A stretch of 64,000 bases of DNA, from assembly GCF_000269985.1 (NCBI RefSeq), contig NC_016109.1:6909001-6973000 (forward strand). The letters run 5' to 3'. Shown here piece by piece: positions 1-8,033 of this stretch. The notes under the pieces are model-generated. The model saw nothing but the letters and a program-made list of their open reading frames with translations, was not told the DNA's origin and did no database searches. This DNA comes from Kitasatospora setae KM-6054 (GTDB lineage Bacteria > Actinomycetota > Actinomycetes > Streptomycetales > Streptomycetaceae). The first letter of the stretch is position 1, and the number at the start of each line of letters is the position of its first letter. The translations under genes were made by a program, and so were the position numbers.

Positions 1-2
1 AC

Positions 3-1439
3 CTGGGCATCACGCTGGTCGCGATCGGCGCCAGCGCCCTGATCCTGGCCACCAGTTGGGGCGGCAACGAGTACGCCTGGAACTCGGCCGTGATCATCGG
101 CCTGTTCGCGGCCGGCATCGTCGCGCTCGCCCTGTTCTGCTGGGTGGAGACCCGGGCCGCCGAACCGACCCTGCCGATGCGGCTGTTCCGCAACCAGGTC
201 TTCACGGTCTGCTCGATCCTCAGCTTCATCGTCGGCTTCGCGATGCTCGGCGCGCTGACCTTCCTGCCGACCTTCCTGCAGTACGTCGACGGCGACTCGG
301 CGACCGTCTCCGGCGTCCGCACCCTGCCCATGGTGCTCGGCCTGCTGATCGCCTCGATCTTCTCCGGCAACGTGGTCTCCAAGACCGGCAAGTACCGGAT
401 CTTCCCGATCGTCGGCTCGGTGGTGATGGGCGTCGGCCTGTACCTGCTCTCGCTGCTGGACGTCGGCACCAGCGCCTGGCTCGCCAGCCTCTACATGTTC
501 GTGCTCGGCGTCGGCATCGGCCTGTCCATGCAGGTGCTCACCATCGCCGTGCAGAACACCGTCGACTACTCGGACCTGGGCACCGCCACCTCCGGCGTCA
601 CCTTCTTCCGCACCCTCGGCTCCTCGTTCGGCACCGCCGTCTTCGGCACCATCTACACCAACGCGCTGAAGACCAACCTGACCGGGGCCGTCACCCGGGC
701 CGCCCAGGCCACCGGCGCCGACCCGCAGCAGCTCGCCGGCGCCGCGCAGAGCCCGCACGGCGTCCACGAACTGCCGCCCGAGCAGGCCGCGCCGATCGTC
801 CAGGCGTACGCCGACTCGCTGCACACCGTCTTCCTGTGGACCGTCCCGGTCGCGCTGGTCGGCTTCGTGGTCGCGCTCTTCCTCAAGCAGGTCAAGCTGC
901 GCGACACCGCCCGGGCCAACTCCTCCGACATGGGCGAAGGCTTCGCCCAGCCGTCCTCCGGCGACTCGGAGCGGCTGCTCGAACTCTCGGTCGCCCGACT
1001 GCTCGGCCGGGTCGACCTGGGCACCGCCCGACAGGTCATCCACTCCTCCGGCACCCGGCTGGACGTGGCCGGCGCCTGGGCCGTCATGCAGGTCGAACTG
1101 TTCACCCGCACCGTCGGCCACGCCAGCCTCAACCTGATCGCCGCCCGCCGCCGGATCCCCCCGGAGGTCCTGCAGCCGGTGTTCGACCGGATGGCCGCCG
1201 AAGGCTTCCTCGACGCCCACAACGGCTTCTACCAGCACACCGAGGCCGGCGAGCGGGAAGCCCGGACGATCACCCGCGCCTGGTCCGAATGGCTCAACCG
1301 GCGCCTGGAGGAGGACCGCGGCCGCCCGCGCAGCGCCGAACTGCGCGCCGCCGCCGACACCATCGCCAAGCGCCTCCTCGCCGAGGACCTCGCCGAGGGG
1401 ATCCCCGAGAAGGGCGGCCTGCTGGCCGGCCGGCGCTGA
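3..1439 (+). CDS. MFS drug-efflux transporter (DHA2-like), C-terminal part, with C-terminal winged-helix extension
   Basis: Partial: the reading frame is open from the first bases of the window, so the N-terminal helices lie upstream. The visible part holds several hydrophobic helices of the 14-TM EmrB/QacA type, with family-typical stretches such as ETRAAEPTLPMRLFRN and GIGLSMQVLTIAVQN. After the last helix (near FVVALFLKQVKL) there is a soluble tail of about 170 residues. It begins with DMGEGFA and ends in a MarR-like winged-helix segment containing IPPEVLQPVFDRMAAEGFL. Proton-coupled multidrug export at the membrane is the family role. The tail is seen on some actinobacterial pumps; its function is unknown to me. 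A hairpin follows the stop. Confidence 0.85.
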   Translation: MGITLVAIGASALILATSWGGNEYAWNSAVIIGLFAAGIVALALFCWVETRAAEPTLPMRLFRNQVFTVCSILSFIVGFAMLGALTFLPTFLQYVDGDSATVSGVRTLPMVLGLLIASIFSGNVVSKTGKYRIFPIVGSVVMGVGLYLLSLLDVGTSAWLASLYMFVLGVGIGLSMQVLTIAVQNTVDYSDLGTATSGVTFFRTLGSSFGTAVFGTIYTNALKTNLTGAVTRAAQATGADPQQLAGAAQSPHGVHELPPEQAAPIVQAYADSLHTVFLWTVPVALVGFVVALFLKQVKLRDTARANSSDMGEGFAQPSSGDSERLLELSVARLLGRVDLGTARQVIHSSGTRLDVAGAWAVMQVELFTRTVGHASLNLIAARRRIPPEVLQPVFDRMAAEGFLDAHNGFYQHTEAGEREARTITRAWSEWLNRRLEEDRGRPRSAELRAAADTIAKRLLAEDLAEGIPEKGGLLAGRR

Positions 1440-1474
1440 ACCCGCCCGGTCCCGTCCTGTCCCCGTCCCGTCCT

Positions 1475-1507
1475 GCCCCGTCCCGCATCTTCCGCGCGGG
1501 GCGGGGC
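1475..1507 (+). terminator. Hairpin after the MFS pump gene
   Basis: A 12-bp stem (1475-1486 with 1496-1507) with one G-U wobble and a 9-nt loop lies 36 nt after the pump stop codon and ahead of the YdcF gene. There is no T-tract, as is usual in streptomycetes. Confidence 0.45.
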
Positions 1508-1527
1508 ATCCGGTCTAGGTGCCGCCC

Positions 1528-2520
1528 ATGCTCCTGTACGCCCTCGGGTCCGTCTTCCTGCTGCTGTTCGGCGTCGGCATGCTGCGCGACCGGCGCCGCT
1601 TCGGCAACGCCGTCTGCCTCGGGCTGGCCGTCGCGCTGTTCACCCTCGCGCTGCTCGCCACCCTGCACCGGGCCGACTCGGTCGCCGCCGAGGCGCTGCT
1701 GATCGTGCTGGTGCTCGTCCCCGCGCTGGGCAGCCTGGTCCTGGCCGGGCTGCTGATCACCAACGGCCTGCGGATGGTCCGCAAGGAGGGCCGCCGGCCC
1801 GCCAACCTGCTCGCCCTGCTCTGCGGGCTCGGCATCCTGCTGGTCGTCGCCCTGCTGCTGGCCGCCACCCGGGCCGACTCGCCGACCCTGGTGACGGTCG
1901 CCCGCACCGTCTTCGCGGTCGCCTGCTACCTGTCGTTCCTGTTCGCCTGCTTCGTCGGCTACGCCTACCTGTACGGCCGGCTGATCCCCCGCGAGGACGT
2001 CGACTACGTGGTGGTGCTCGGCGCCGGCCTGCTCGACGGCAGCCGCGTCCCGCCGCTGCTCGCCAGCCGCCTCGACCGCGGCCGCCGGCTGTACGAGCGG
2101 CAGGTCGACCGCGGCCGCTCCCCGCTGCTGCTCGTCTCCGGCGGCAAGGGCGGCGACGAGCAGCTGCCCGAGGCCGACGCGATGGCCGGGTACCTGGTCG
2201 AGCGCGGCTTCCCGGCCGACCGGATCGTCCGCGAGGACCGCTCCGCCACCACCGAGGAGAACCTGCGCTTCAGCCACGCGATCATGGCCGCCGCCGACCC
2301 CGACTACCGCTGCGTGGTCGTCACCAACAACTTCCACGCCTTCCGCGCCGCCGTGTTCGCCCGCCGCGAGGGCGTCCGCGGGCACGTCGTCGGCTCGCCC
2401 ACCGCCGCGTACTTCTGGCCCAGCGCGACCATCCGCGAGTTCGTCGCGCTGATCGTCGTCTACCGCTGGGCGAACCTCGCGGTGATCGCCCTGCTGGTGG
2501 CGGAGTCGCTGAGCTTCTGA
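1528..2520 (+). CDS. YdcF/ElyC (DUF218) family membrane protein
   Basis: A 330-aa protein from ATG 1528; an in-frame GTG at 1519 would add three residues. The N-terminal half has about five hydrophobic helices. The C-terminal half is a DUF218 domain: YVVVLGAGLLDGSRVPPLLA, then LLVSGGKGGDEQLPEADAMA and DRSATTEENLRFS, the conserved order of this fold. A final hydrophobic stretch follows. E. coli relatives (SanA, ElyC, YdcF) act in envelope homeostasis, but no reaction is firmly established, so the function here is open. It converges on the ROK gene, with 27 nt between the two stop codons. Confidence 0.85.
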   Translation: MLLYALGSVFLLLFGVGMLRDRRRFGNAVCLGLAVALFTLALLATLHRADSVAAEALLIVLVLVPALGSLVLAGLLITNGLRMVRKEGRRPANLLALLCGLGILLVVALLLAATRADSPTLVTVARTVFAVACYLSFLFACFVGYAYLYGRLIPREDVDYVVVLGAGLLDGSRVPPLLASRLDRGRRLYERQVDRGRSPLLLVSGGKGGDEQLPEADAMAGYLVERGFPADRIVREDRSATTEENLRFSHAIMAAADPDYRCVVVTNNFHAFRAAVFARREGVRGHVVGSPTAAYFWPSATIREFVALIVVYRWANLAVIALLVAESLSF

Positions 2521-2547
2521 GGAGGTCCCGAGCGCCGGCCGGAGGGC

Positions 2548-3495
2548 TCAGGAGGGCGGCGGCAGCTCGCGCAGGGCGGCTGCCGCGGCCCCGACCAGGC
2601 CGGCGTTCGGGCCCAGGCGGGCCGGGTGGAGGTGGAGGCCGCGGGTGAAGGGGAGCCCGGTGTAGCGGGTGAGGTGGCGGGCGAGGGGGTCGAAGAGCAG
2701 CGGGCCGGACCGGGCGACGCCGCCGCCGATCACGACGGCCTGGATCTCGACCAGCGCGGCGGTGCCGGCGATCGCGGCGGCCAGGGCGCGGGCGGCCAGG
2801 TCGAAGGCGGCGAGCGCGGCGCCGTCCCCGGTGCGGGCGGCGTCGGCGACGGCGACGGCGGTCGGCGGGCCGGCCCCGGCGGGGCGCCAGCCGGCGGTGC
2901 GGGCGTGCCGGACGATCGCGGGGCCGCTGGCCAGGCCCTCCAGGCAGCCGCGGCTGCCGCACGGGCAGGGGTCGCCGTCCCACCGGACGCTCAGGTGGCC
3001 GATGTGCCCGGCGTTGCCGCTCGGGCCGGGGTGCACCCGGCCGTCCAGCACCAGGCCGCCGCCGACCCCGGTGGAGACCACCATGCACAGCGCGTCGCGG
3101 TACCCGGCGGCGGCGCCCAGCCAGTGCTCGGCCTCGGCGAGCGCCACCCCGTCGCCCAGCAGGCGGACCGGCCGACCGGTCCGTTCCGCGATCCGCCGCA
3201 CCAGCGGGAAACCGCGCCAGGACGGGATGTTCACCGGGGAGACCGCGCCCGCCACGGTGTCGACCGGCCCCGCGCTGCCCACGCCGACCGCCGCGACGCC
3301 CGGCCAGGCCGGGTGCCCGGACAGCTCGTCCAGCACCCGGGCGACGCCCGCGAACACCGCCTCGGCGTCCCCGTCCGCCGCCGTCGGGCACTCGGCGCGG
3401 GCCAGCAGCCCGCCGGCGCCGGTGACGATCGCGCCGGCGGTCTTCGTCCCGCCCAGGTCGACGGCGGCCACCAGCGGGGAGGGAGTGCCGGTCAT
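2548..3495 (-). CDS. ROK-family sugar kinase (glucokinase/N-acetylhexosamine kinase type)
   Basis: A 315-aa ROK protein. The N-terminal phosphate-binding DLGGTKTAG and the zinc motif region, GHIGH followed by PCPCGSRGC, are both present. There is no N-terminal helix-turn-helix, so this is a kinase rather than a ROK repressor. ATG 3495 is chosen because AGGAGGT lies 7 nt upstream; the GTG at 3504 would collide with that site. The sugar substrate cannot be read from sequence: glucose, GlcNAc, ManNAc and others are all possible. It is transcribed alone; the neighbour upstream on the same strand is a broken hydrolase. Confidence 0.88.
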   Translation of the reverse strand: MTGTPSPLVAAVDLGGTKTAGAIVTGAGGLLARAECPTAADGDAEAVFAGVARVLDELSGHPAWPGVAAVGVGSAGPVDTVAGAVSPVNIPSWRGFPLVRRIAERTGRPVRLLGDGVALAEAEHWLGAAAGYRDALCMVVSTGVGGGLVLDGRVHPGPSGNAGHIGHLSVRWDGDPCPCGSRGCLEGLASGPAIVRHARTAGWRPAGAGPPTAVAVADAARTGDGAALAAFDLAARALAAAIAGTAALVEIQAVVIGGGVARSGPLLFDPLARHLTRYTGLPFTRGLHLHPARLGPNAGLVGAAAAALRELPPPS

Positions 3496-3508
3496 CGTGC
3501 GCACCTCC

Positions 3509-3540
3509 TGACATGTCCGACTCCGGGTGACTTGTCGGAC
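3509..3540 (-). promoter_or_regulatory. Paired repeats upstream of the ROK kinase (candidate operator)
   Basis: TGACATGTCCGAC (3509-3521) and TGACTTGTCGGAC (3528-3540) are near-identical direct repeats 19 bp apart, start to start. They also embed the inverted pair GTCCGAC/GTCGGAC. They lie 14-45 nt upstream of the kinase start, where a repressor or activator could act. Confidence 0.4.
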
Positions 3541-3576
3541 TGGCCAGGCTACTGGAACCCGCAGGTCAGCGGCGGG

Positions 3577-4362
3577 TCAGCGGCCGGCCGCGGCCAGCAC
3601 GGCGGCGACCAGCCGGGCCGGGGCGCGCAGCGGGAGGAGGTGGTCGGCGCCCGGGACGCGGAGCAGTTCGCAGCCCAGGCGCTCGGCGGTGCGCTCGGCG
3701 CAGTCGACGGTGGGCGGCAGGTCGAGATCGCCGATCAGGACGCGGGCGGGCAGGCCGGCGAGCTCGGGCAGGCGGTCGAAGACCGGCGGGTCGGGCCGCT
3801 GGTGCACGCCCTCCAGCGGCCAGGCGGCCGCTGCCGACCGCAGCTGGGCCCGGGCCGCCGGATCGTCGCCGCCCGCCGCCCAGGCGCGCAGCCCGAACGC
3901 GGCCGGCCCCTCGACGTCCGCTGCCGCCAGCATCCGGACGAACGCCGGGTCCTGCTCGGGCCCCGGCGGCCACGGGTAGCCCGGGACGCCCGGTCAGGCC
4001 AGCACCAGCGAGGCGACCCGCTCCGGCCGCTCCAGGGCCAGGCCGAGGGCCGAGCCGCCGCCCATGCTGCAACCCACCAGGTGGACCGGTTCCGGACCCA
4101 GCCGGTCGAGCAGCGCGCGCAGGTCCGCGAGCATCGAGTACGGCCGGTCCGGCTGCGGGGAGCGGCCGTAGCCGCGCACGTCGTACCGGACCAGCCGGAA
4201 CCGCCCCAGCAGCGCGGGCAGCGCCGCGTCCCAGACCCGGGAGTCGCCGACGCCGGGGTGCAGCAGCACCAGCGGCGGCCCGTCGCCCCCGCTGTCCGCC
4301 CACCACACGCTGCCGCCGTCGTCGAGCGCGAGCAGGCCGTCTCGGGGCGGGGGGAGGGTCAT
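3577..4362 (-). pseudogene. Alpha/beta hydrolase interrupted by one in-frame TGA
   Basis: Reading from ATG 4362, the first half is a normal alpha/beta hydrolase: LVLLHPGVGDSRVWDAALP, YDVRGYGRSPQP and the nucleophile elbow GCSMGGG (Ser in VGCSMGG). Right after VASLVLA a TGA occupies 3994-3996. The same frame then continues without a shift as PGVPGYPWPPGPEQDP, the expected cap region, and ends with the Asp (IGDLDLPP) and His (GADHLLPL) parts of the triad. A glycine codon (GGA) is plausible at the TGA position, so one substitution explains the break. Alternatives are sequencing error or readthrough. The downstream remnant has its own ATG at 3933 but lacks the nucleophile. Confidence 0.75.
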
Positions 4363-4378
4363 GAAGGACAGGGTGTGA

Positions 4379-4947
4379 TCAATTCGGGTGCGGCGCAACC
4401 GAATTGGCTGCGGCAGCCAGCGTCTCGGCGGCGACCCGGCCGGCGGCGAGGGCGCGCGGGCCGGTGGCGGGCACGCAGCGGCCGACCTCGGGGGAGAACT
4501 CGGCGAGCACCAGGCCCGCGTGGTCGGTCGGCAGTTCGCGGTGGGTGACGGGGTGGCCGTGGGCGAGCAGCGCGGCGTGCAGGGCGCGGGAACGCTCGGC
4601 GGGCGCGATCAGGTCCGCGGTGCCGTGCAGCAGGTGGACGGGGACGTCGCCGACGCCAGCAGGTCGGCCCGACCGCCGTCCGGCCCGTCCGGCCGCCAGT
4701 CCGGGACGACCACCAGCACACCGAGCGCGGCCGCCGCCCGGGCCAGCGGCGCCAGCACCTCGCGCTCGTCCGCACCCCGGCCGTGCCAGAGCAGCACGGC
4801 GGGCAGTGCGGCGGGCAGCGGGCCGGACGCGGAGCCGGCCCGGGGGCGGTGCACGTCGACGGGCCGGCGCTCGGGGCCGTACGCGAGGGTGGTCGTGATG
4901 GTCGTGGCGGCGGGGGGCGTGGCGGCGGGGGTCGTGGCCTGGCTCAT
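4379..4947 (-). pseudogene. Alpha/beta hydrolase remnant: internal deletion plus frameshift, nucleophile lost
   Basis: The N-terminal frame from ATG 4947 (MSQATTP) reads to AVLLWHGRGADEREVLAPLA and VLVVVPDWRPDGPDGG, the start of an esterase/dienelactone-hydrolase fold. Near 4650-4665 it jumps to another frame that reads GDVPVHLLHGTADLIAP and ELPTDHAGLVLAEF, the C-terminal strand, acid and His region of the same fold. The part that should lie between, about 60-70 codons including the GxSxG nucleophile, is missing. The gene is therefore dead by deletion, not just shifted. It lies 17 nt upstream of the other broken hydrolase on the same strand, suggesting a decaying two-gene unit. Confidence 0.7.
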
Positions 4948-4995
4948 GGGCGAACGATGCCACGGCGGCCCGGCCGGTCCGCAAGCGAGGTGGGT

Positions 4996-5928
4996 TCAGA
5001 GGCCGAGCGGGGCGAGGCCGCCGACCCGGGTGGCCGTGAGCGAGGCGCGCAGGCGGCGGTAGGCGGGGACGTCGAAGTGGCCGGCCCGGGGGTGCAGGAC
5101 GGTGGCGGCGGACAGGGCGACGGCGTCGGGGAGGACGGCGGGCCAGCCCGCGTTGCCGGACAGGCCGGCGGCGAGGGCGGCCACCACCGAGTCGCCCGCG
5201 CCGGTGGGGTTGCCGGCGACGGCGGCGGGCGGGGCGCAGCGCCAGGCGCCCTGGCGGTCGACGGCGAGCAGGCCGTCCGGGCCGAGCGAGGCGAGGACGG
5301 ACTCGGCGCCGCGCCGGATCAGCACCCGGGCGGCGTCGCGAGGGTCCGGCAGGCCGGTGGCGGCGGTGAGTTCGACGGCGTTCGGCTTGATCACGGTCGG
5401 GCGGGCCGGGAGGGCGGCGAGCAGCGCCGGACCGTCCGCGTCGAGCACCACGGGCAGGTGGAACTGCCTTCCCAGCGCGACGAGTTGGCCGTACCCGTCG
5501 GCGGGCGCGCCGGGCGGCAGACTGCCGGCCAGCACCAGGACGGACGCCTGCGGCAGGTGCCGGGCGGTCTCGCCGAGCAGGGCGTCCCACTCGGTGGCGG
5601 TCAGCACCGGGCCGGGTTCGTTCAGGGCGGTGGCGTCGGTGCCGTCCGAGACGGTGACGGTCCGCCGGGTGTCACCGCCGATCGGGACCTCGGCGTGATC
5701 CAGCCCGGCGGCGGCCAACTCGGCACGGACGCTCTCCCCGGTCGGCCCGCCCAGCGGCAGCACACAGCGGGCGGGCCGACCCAGCGCGCCCAGCACCCGG
5801 GCCACGTTGACGCCCTTGCCGCCCGCCTGGGCAGCCACCTCGGCGACCCGGTGGCTGGCGTGCGGACGGAATCCGGGCACGGCGTAGGTGACGTCCAATG
5901 CCGGATTCGGCGTGACGGTGAGGATCAC
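4996..5928 (-). CDS. PfkB-family hexose kinase, 1-phosphofructokinase-like
   Basis: 310 aa from GTG 5928 (ILTVTPNPALDVTY, the canonical 1-phosphofructokinase/tagatose-6-phosphate kinase start), with a G-rich ribosome site before it. PfkB signature 1 is GGKGVNVARVLGALG and signature 2 is NPTGAGDSVVAALAAGL, which carries the catalytic Asp. Family members phosphorylate fructose-1-phosphate, tagatose-6-phosphate or related sugars with ATP in the cytoplasm. No fructose PTS permease or DeoR regulator adjoins it, so the substrate is less certain than for a fruK in a fru operon. Confidence 0.85.
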   Translation of the reverse strand: MILTVTPNPALDVTYAVPGFRPHASHRVAEVAAQAGGKGVNVARVLGALGRPARCVLPLGGPTGESVRAELAAAGLDHAEVPIGGDTRRTVTVSDGTDATALNEPGPVLTATEWDALLGETARHLPQASVLVLAGSLPPGAPADGYGQLVALGRQFHLPVVLDADGPALLAALPARPTVIKPNAVELTAATGLPDPRDAARVLIRRGAESVLASLGPDGLLAVDRQGAWRCAPPAAVAGNPTGAGDSVVAALAAGLSGNAGWPAVLPDAVALSAATVLHPRAGHFDVPAYRRLRASLTATRVGGLAPLGL

Positions 5929-6284
5929 GGCGGACGCCCCCCATGGTGTTCGTCGTTTGTCGTTCGCTGCGCCGGGCCGACGGGCCCGACTGACTGGATC
6001 TGCGTGATCATATCGGTTTTCGCGCAGCTTCGAGCAGCAATGGGGGATTTGTGAAGGTTCGGACGGGGAGGGAGGGGCACGCGGAGAGGGGCGGGCCCGC
6101 ATGGCGTGGACGGCGTCCTGGACCTCGACCGAGCGGATGCCGTCCGGGCGGTGGGCCTGCCGCCCACGGCTTCCCCGGGGCAGGCTGGAACCTCCCAACC
6201 CGCCGCCCCCTCCAGGCCGTTCAGCCGGGAGGGGGGAGCGGGATCCCCGGCACGCCACCATCCCCGGCAAGGAGAACCAACCCC
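5929..6284. other. Divergent intergenic region, PfkB kinase / NUDIX hydrolase
   Basis: 356 bases without a credible gene. For the kinase strand, TATGAT (complement of 6007-6012) is a fair -10 box, giving a leader of roughly 70 nt, but no convincing -35 is visible. On the plus strand only the NUDIX ribosome site AAGGAG (6269-6274) stands out. Confidence 0.4.
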
Positions 6285-6830
6285 ATGGGCACCACCGACG
6301 CGCCGACGCCCCAGCCGTTCGGCCGGATCAAGGTCCGCGTCACCGGCCTGGTCTTCTGCGGCGACGACGTGGCGCTGCTGCGCCGGGACCGGCCCGGCTC
6401 CGTGCCCTACACCACCATCGGCGGCAACGTGCGGGACGGCGAGGACTACCGCGACGCCGTCCGGCGCGAACTCGAAGAAGAACTCGGCCTCACGCCCGAC
6501 CTGGCGGCCGGTGAGCCGGAGCTGATCTGGATCGCGGACGCCCGGATCAGCCGCCCCGGCCCGACCCCGCCGCCGCGCAAGTTCCACCTCGTCTACCGGC
6601 TCCACGTCACCCCCGAGGTCCGCGCCCGCCTCGCCATCCGGGAGTTCGACGAACTCCCCGACGGCAGCCACGAGATCGGCGCCATCGAGTGGCACGACTA
6701 CCGCAAGGTCGGCGGCCTGCCGCTGTTCCCGCCGATCGGCCGGCAGATCGCCGGACTCGCCGGCCCCACCGCCCCGGTGACCCGGTTCGAGCTGGAGCCG
6801 ATCACCGACCGGAACTACACCTGGATCTGA
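6285..6830 (+). CDS. NUDIX hydrolase
   Basis: 181 aa from ATG 6285, preceded by AAGGAG. The Nudix box spans residues 47-69: Gly, five residues, Glu, then RELEEELGL, matching GX5EX7REUXEEXGU. These Glu residues bind the metal that hydrolyses nucleoside diphosphates linked to another moiety. The substrate is not predictable. The C-terminus reads RNYTWI. It is monocistronic, followed by a 184-bp gap to a transporter gene. Confidence 0.88.
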   Translation: MGTTDAPTPQPFGRIKVRVTGLVFCGDDVALLRRDRPGSVPYTTIGGNVRDGEDYRDAVRRELEEELGLTPDLAAGEPELIWIADARISRPGPTPPPRKFHLVYRLHVTPEVRARLAIREFDELPDGSHEIGAIEWHDYRKVGGLPLFPPIGRQIAGLAGPTAPVTRFELEPITDRNYTWI

Positions 6831-7014
6831 CCGGAGTCCGACCAGCGGTGGCGGACACCCGTGCGGCCGGACGCTCGATGGTGGGGTGCGCGGGGCGGTC
6901 GAACTCCGGTCGACGGGTGGGCGAACGTTCGGGGGTGGTGGTTCGCGGGGGAGGGCGGGGCGCTAAGTTGGCTGTACATCTTTTGGGGTTGGCGAGTGGG
7001 CGGAAGGGGAGCCG

Positions 7015-7863
7015 GTGACCCAGGGGGCCGTTCCGGTGGTGGTGTTGGCCGCCGCGTTGCTGCACGCCGTGTGGAACGCGCTGGTGCACGGGGTGCGTGA
7101 CCGGATGGCCGGGGTGGCGCAGATGAACCTGGTGTTCGTGGCGTTCGGGGCGCTGTTCGCGCTGTTCGTCCCGCTGCCCGGACCGGCCGCGCTGCCCTAC
7201 CTGCTGGGCTCCGCCGCGCTCCAGACCGGCTACCAGCTGCTGCTGGTCCGGGCGTACGGGCTCGGCGACTTCGGGCAGCTGTACCCGATCGCCCGTGGCA
7301 CCTCCCCGGCGGTGGTCGCGCTGCTGGCCGCGACCGTCCTGGGCCACCGGATGCCCGCCGGGCAGCTGGCCGCCGTCGCCGTCATCTCGCTCGGCCTGGC
7401 CGGTCTCGCACTGGTCGGTGGCATCCCCGGGAGAGACCAACTCCCGGCGATCGGAGCCGCGTTGGGAAACGGCGTGCTGATCGCCGGCTACACCGTGGTG
7501 GACGCGGGCGGGGTGCGGGCGGCGAACTCGGCGGCCGGGTACATCGCCTGGATGTTCGTCCTGCAGGGCCTGGCCGTGCTCGCCGCGGTGGCCGCCGTCC
7601 GCCGCCGCACCCTGCTGCCCGCGCTGCGCGGGGGCGGTGCGGTCGGCGTCGCGGGCGGCCTGATGTCGCTGACCGCGTACGGGCTGGTGGTCTGGGCGCA
7701 GACCGTCGGCGACCTGCCGACCATCGCCGCGCTGCGCGAGACCTCGATCGTGATCGCCGCCCTGATCGGCACCCTGGTGCTGCGCGAACGCCTCGGCGCG
7801 CTGCGGCTGGCCGCCAGCGCGACCGTGCTGACCGGCATCGCGCTGCTGGAGTTCGCGCACTGA
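7015..7863 (+). CDS. EamA/DMT-family permease
   Basis: 282 aa with about ten hydrophobic helices in two EamA repeats (MNLVFVAFGALFALF in the first, TVGDLPTIAALRETSIVIAA in the second, a motif typical of the family). GTG 7015 follows AAGGGGA. Members export metabolites or amino acids across the membrane; the cargo is unknown. It converges on the MocR gene across 170 bp in which I see no gene and no clear hairpin. Confidence 0.8.
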   Translation: MTQGAVPVVVLAAALLHAVWNALVHGVRDRMAGVAQMNLVFVAFGALFALFVPLPGPAALPYLLGSAALQTGYQLLLVRAYGLGDFGQLYPIARGTSPAVVALLAATVLGHRMPAGQLAAVAVISLGLAGLALVGGIPGRDQLPAIGAALGNGVLIAGYTVVDAGGVRAANSAAGYIAWMFVLQGLAVLAAVAAVRRRTLLPALRGGGAVGVAGGLMSLTAYGLVVWAQTVGDLPTIAALRETSIVIAALIGTLVLRERLGALRLAASATVLTGIALLEFAH

Positions 7864-8033
7864 GCGGGGGCGGGTGGGCGGGCGTGTCCGAGGGCGGGCC
7901 GAGGGGTGCTTCTGCCGCCGCATGCCGACGGAGCCCGCGGCGGCGGCCCGACAGCCCCCGCCGGGCGGCACTCTGCTGATATCGCGGACGGTCGGCGAAG
8001 CACCGGGGCCGTGTGTGGCGGGGCCTCCCGTGG

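Noticed and set aside
1294..2385. Long antisense frame opposite the YdcF-like gene
   Set aside because: Typical GC-rich shadow frame; the plus-strand protein has clear domain motifs.
6841..7014. Possible extra gene between the NUDIX and EamA genes
   Set aside because: Only short frames with no ribosome site and no recognisable product.
7864..8033. Expected terminator between the convergent EamA and MocR genes
   Set aside because: I could not find a stem of 8 bp or more with a short loop there; not reported.
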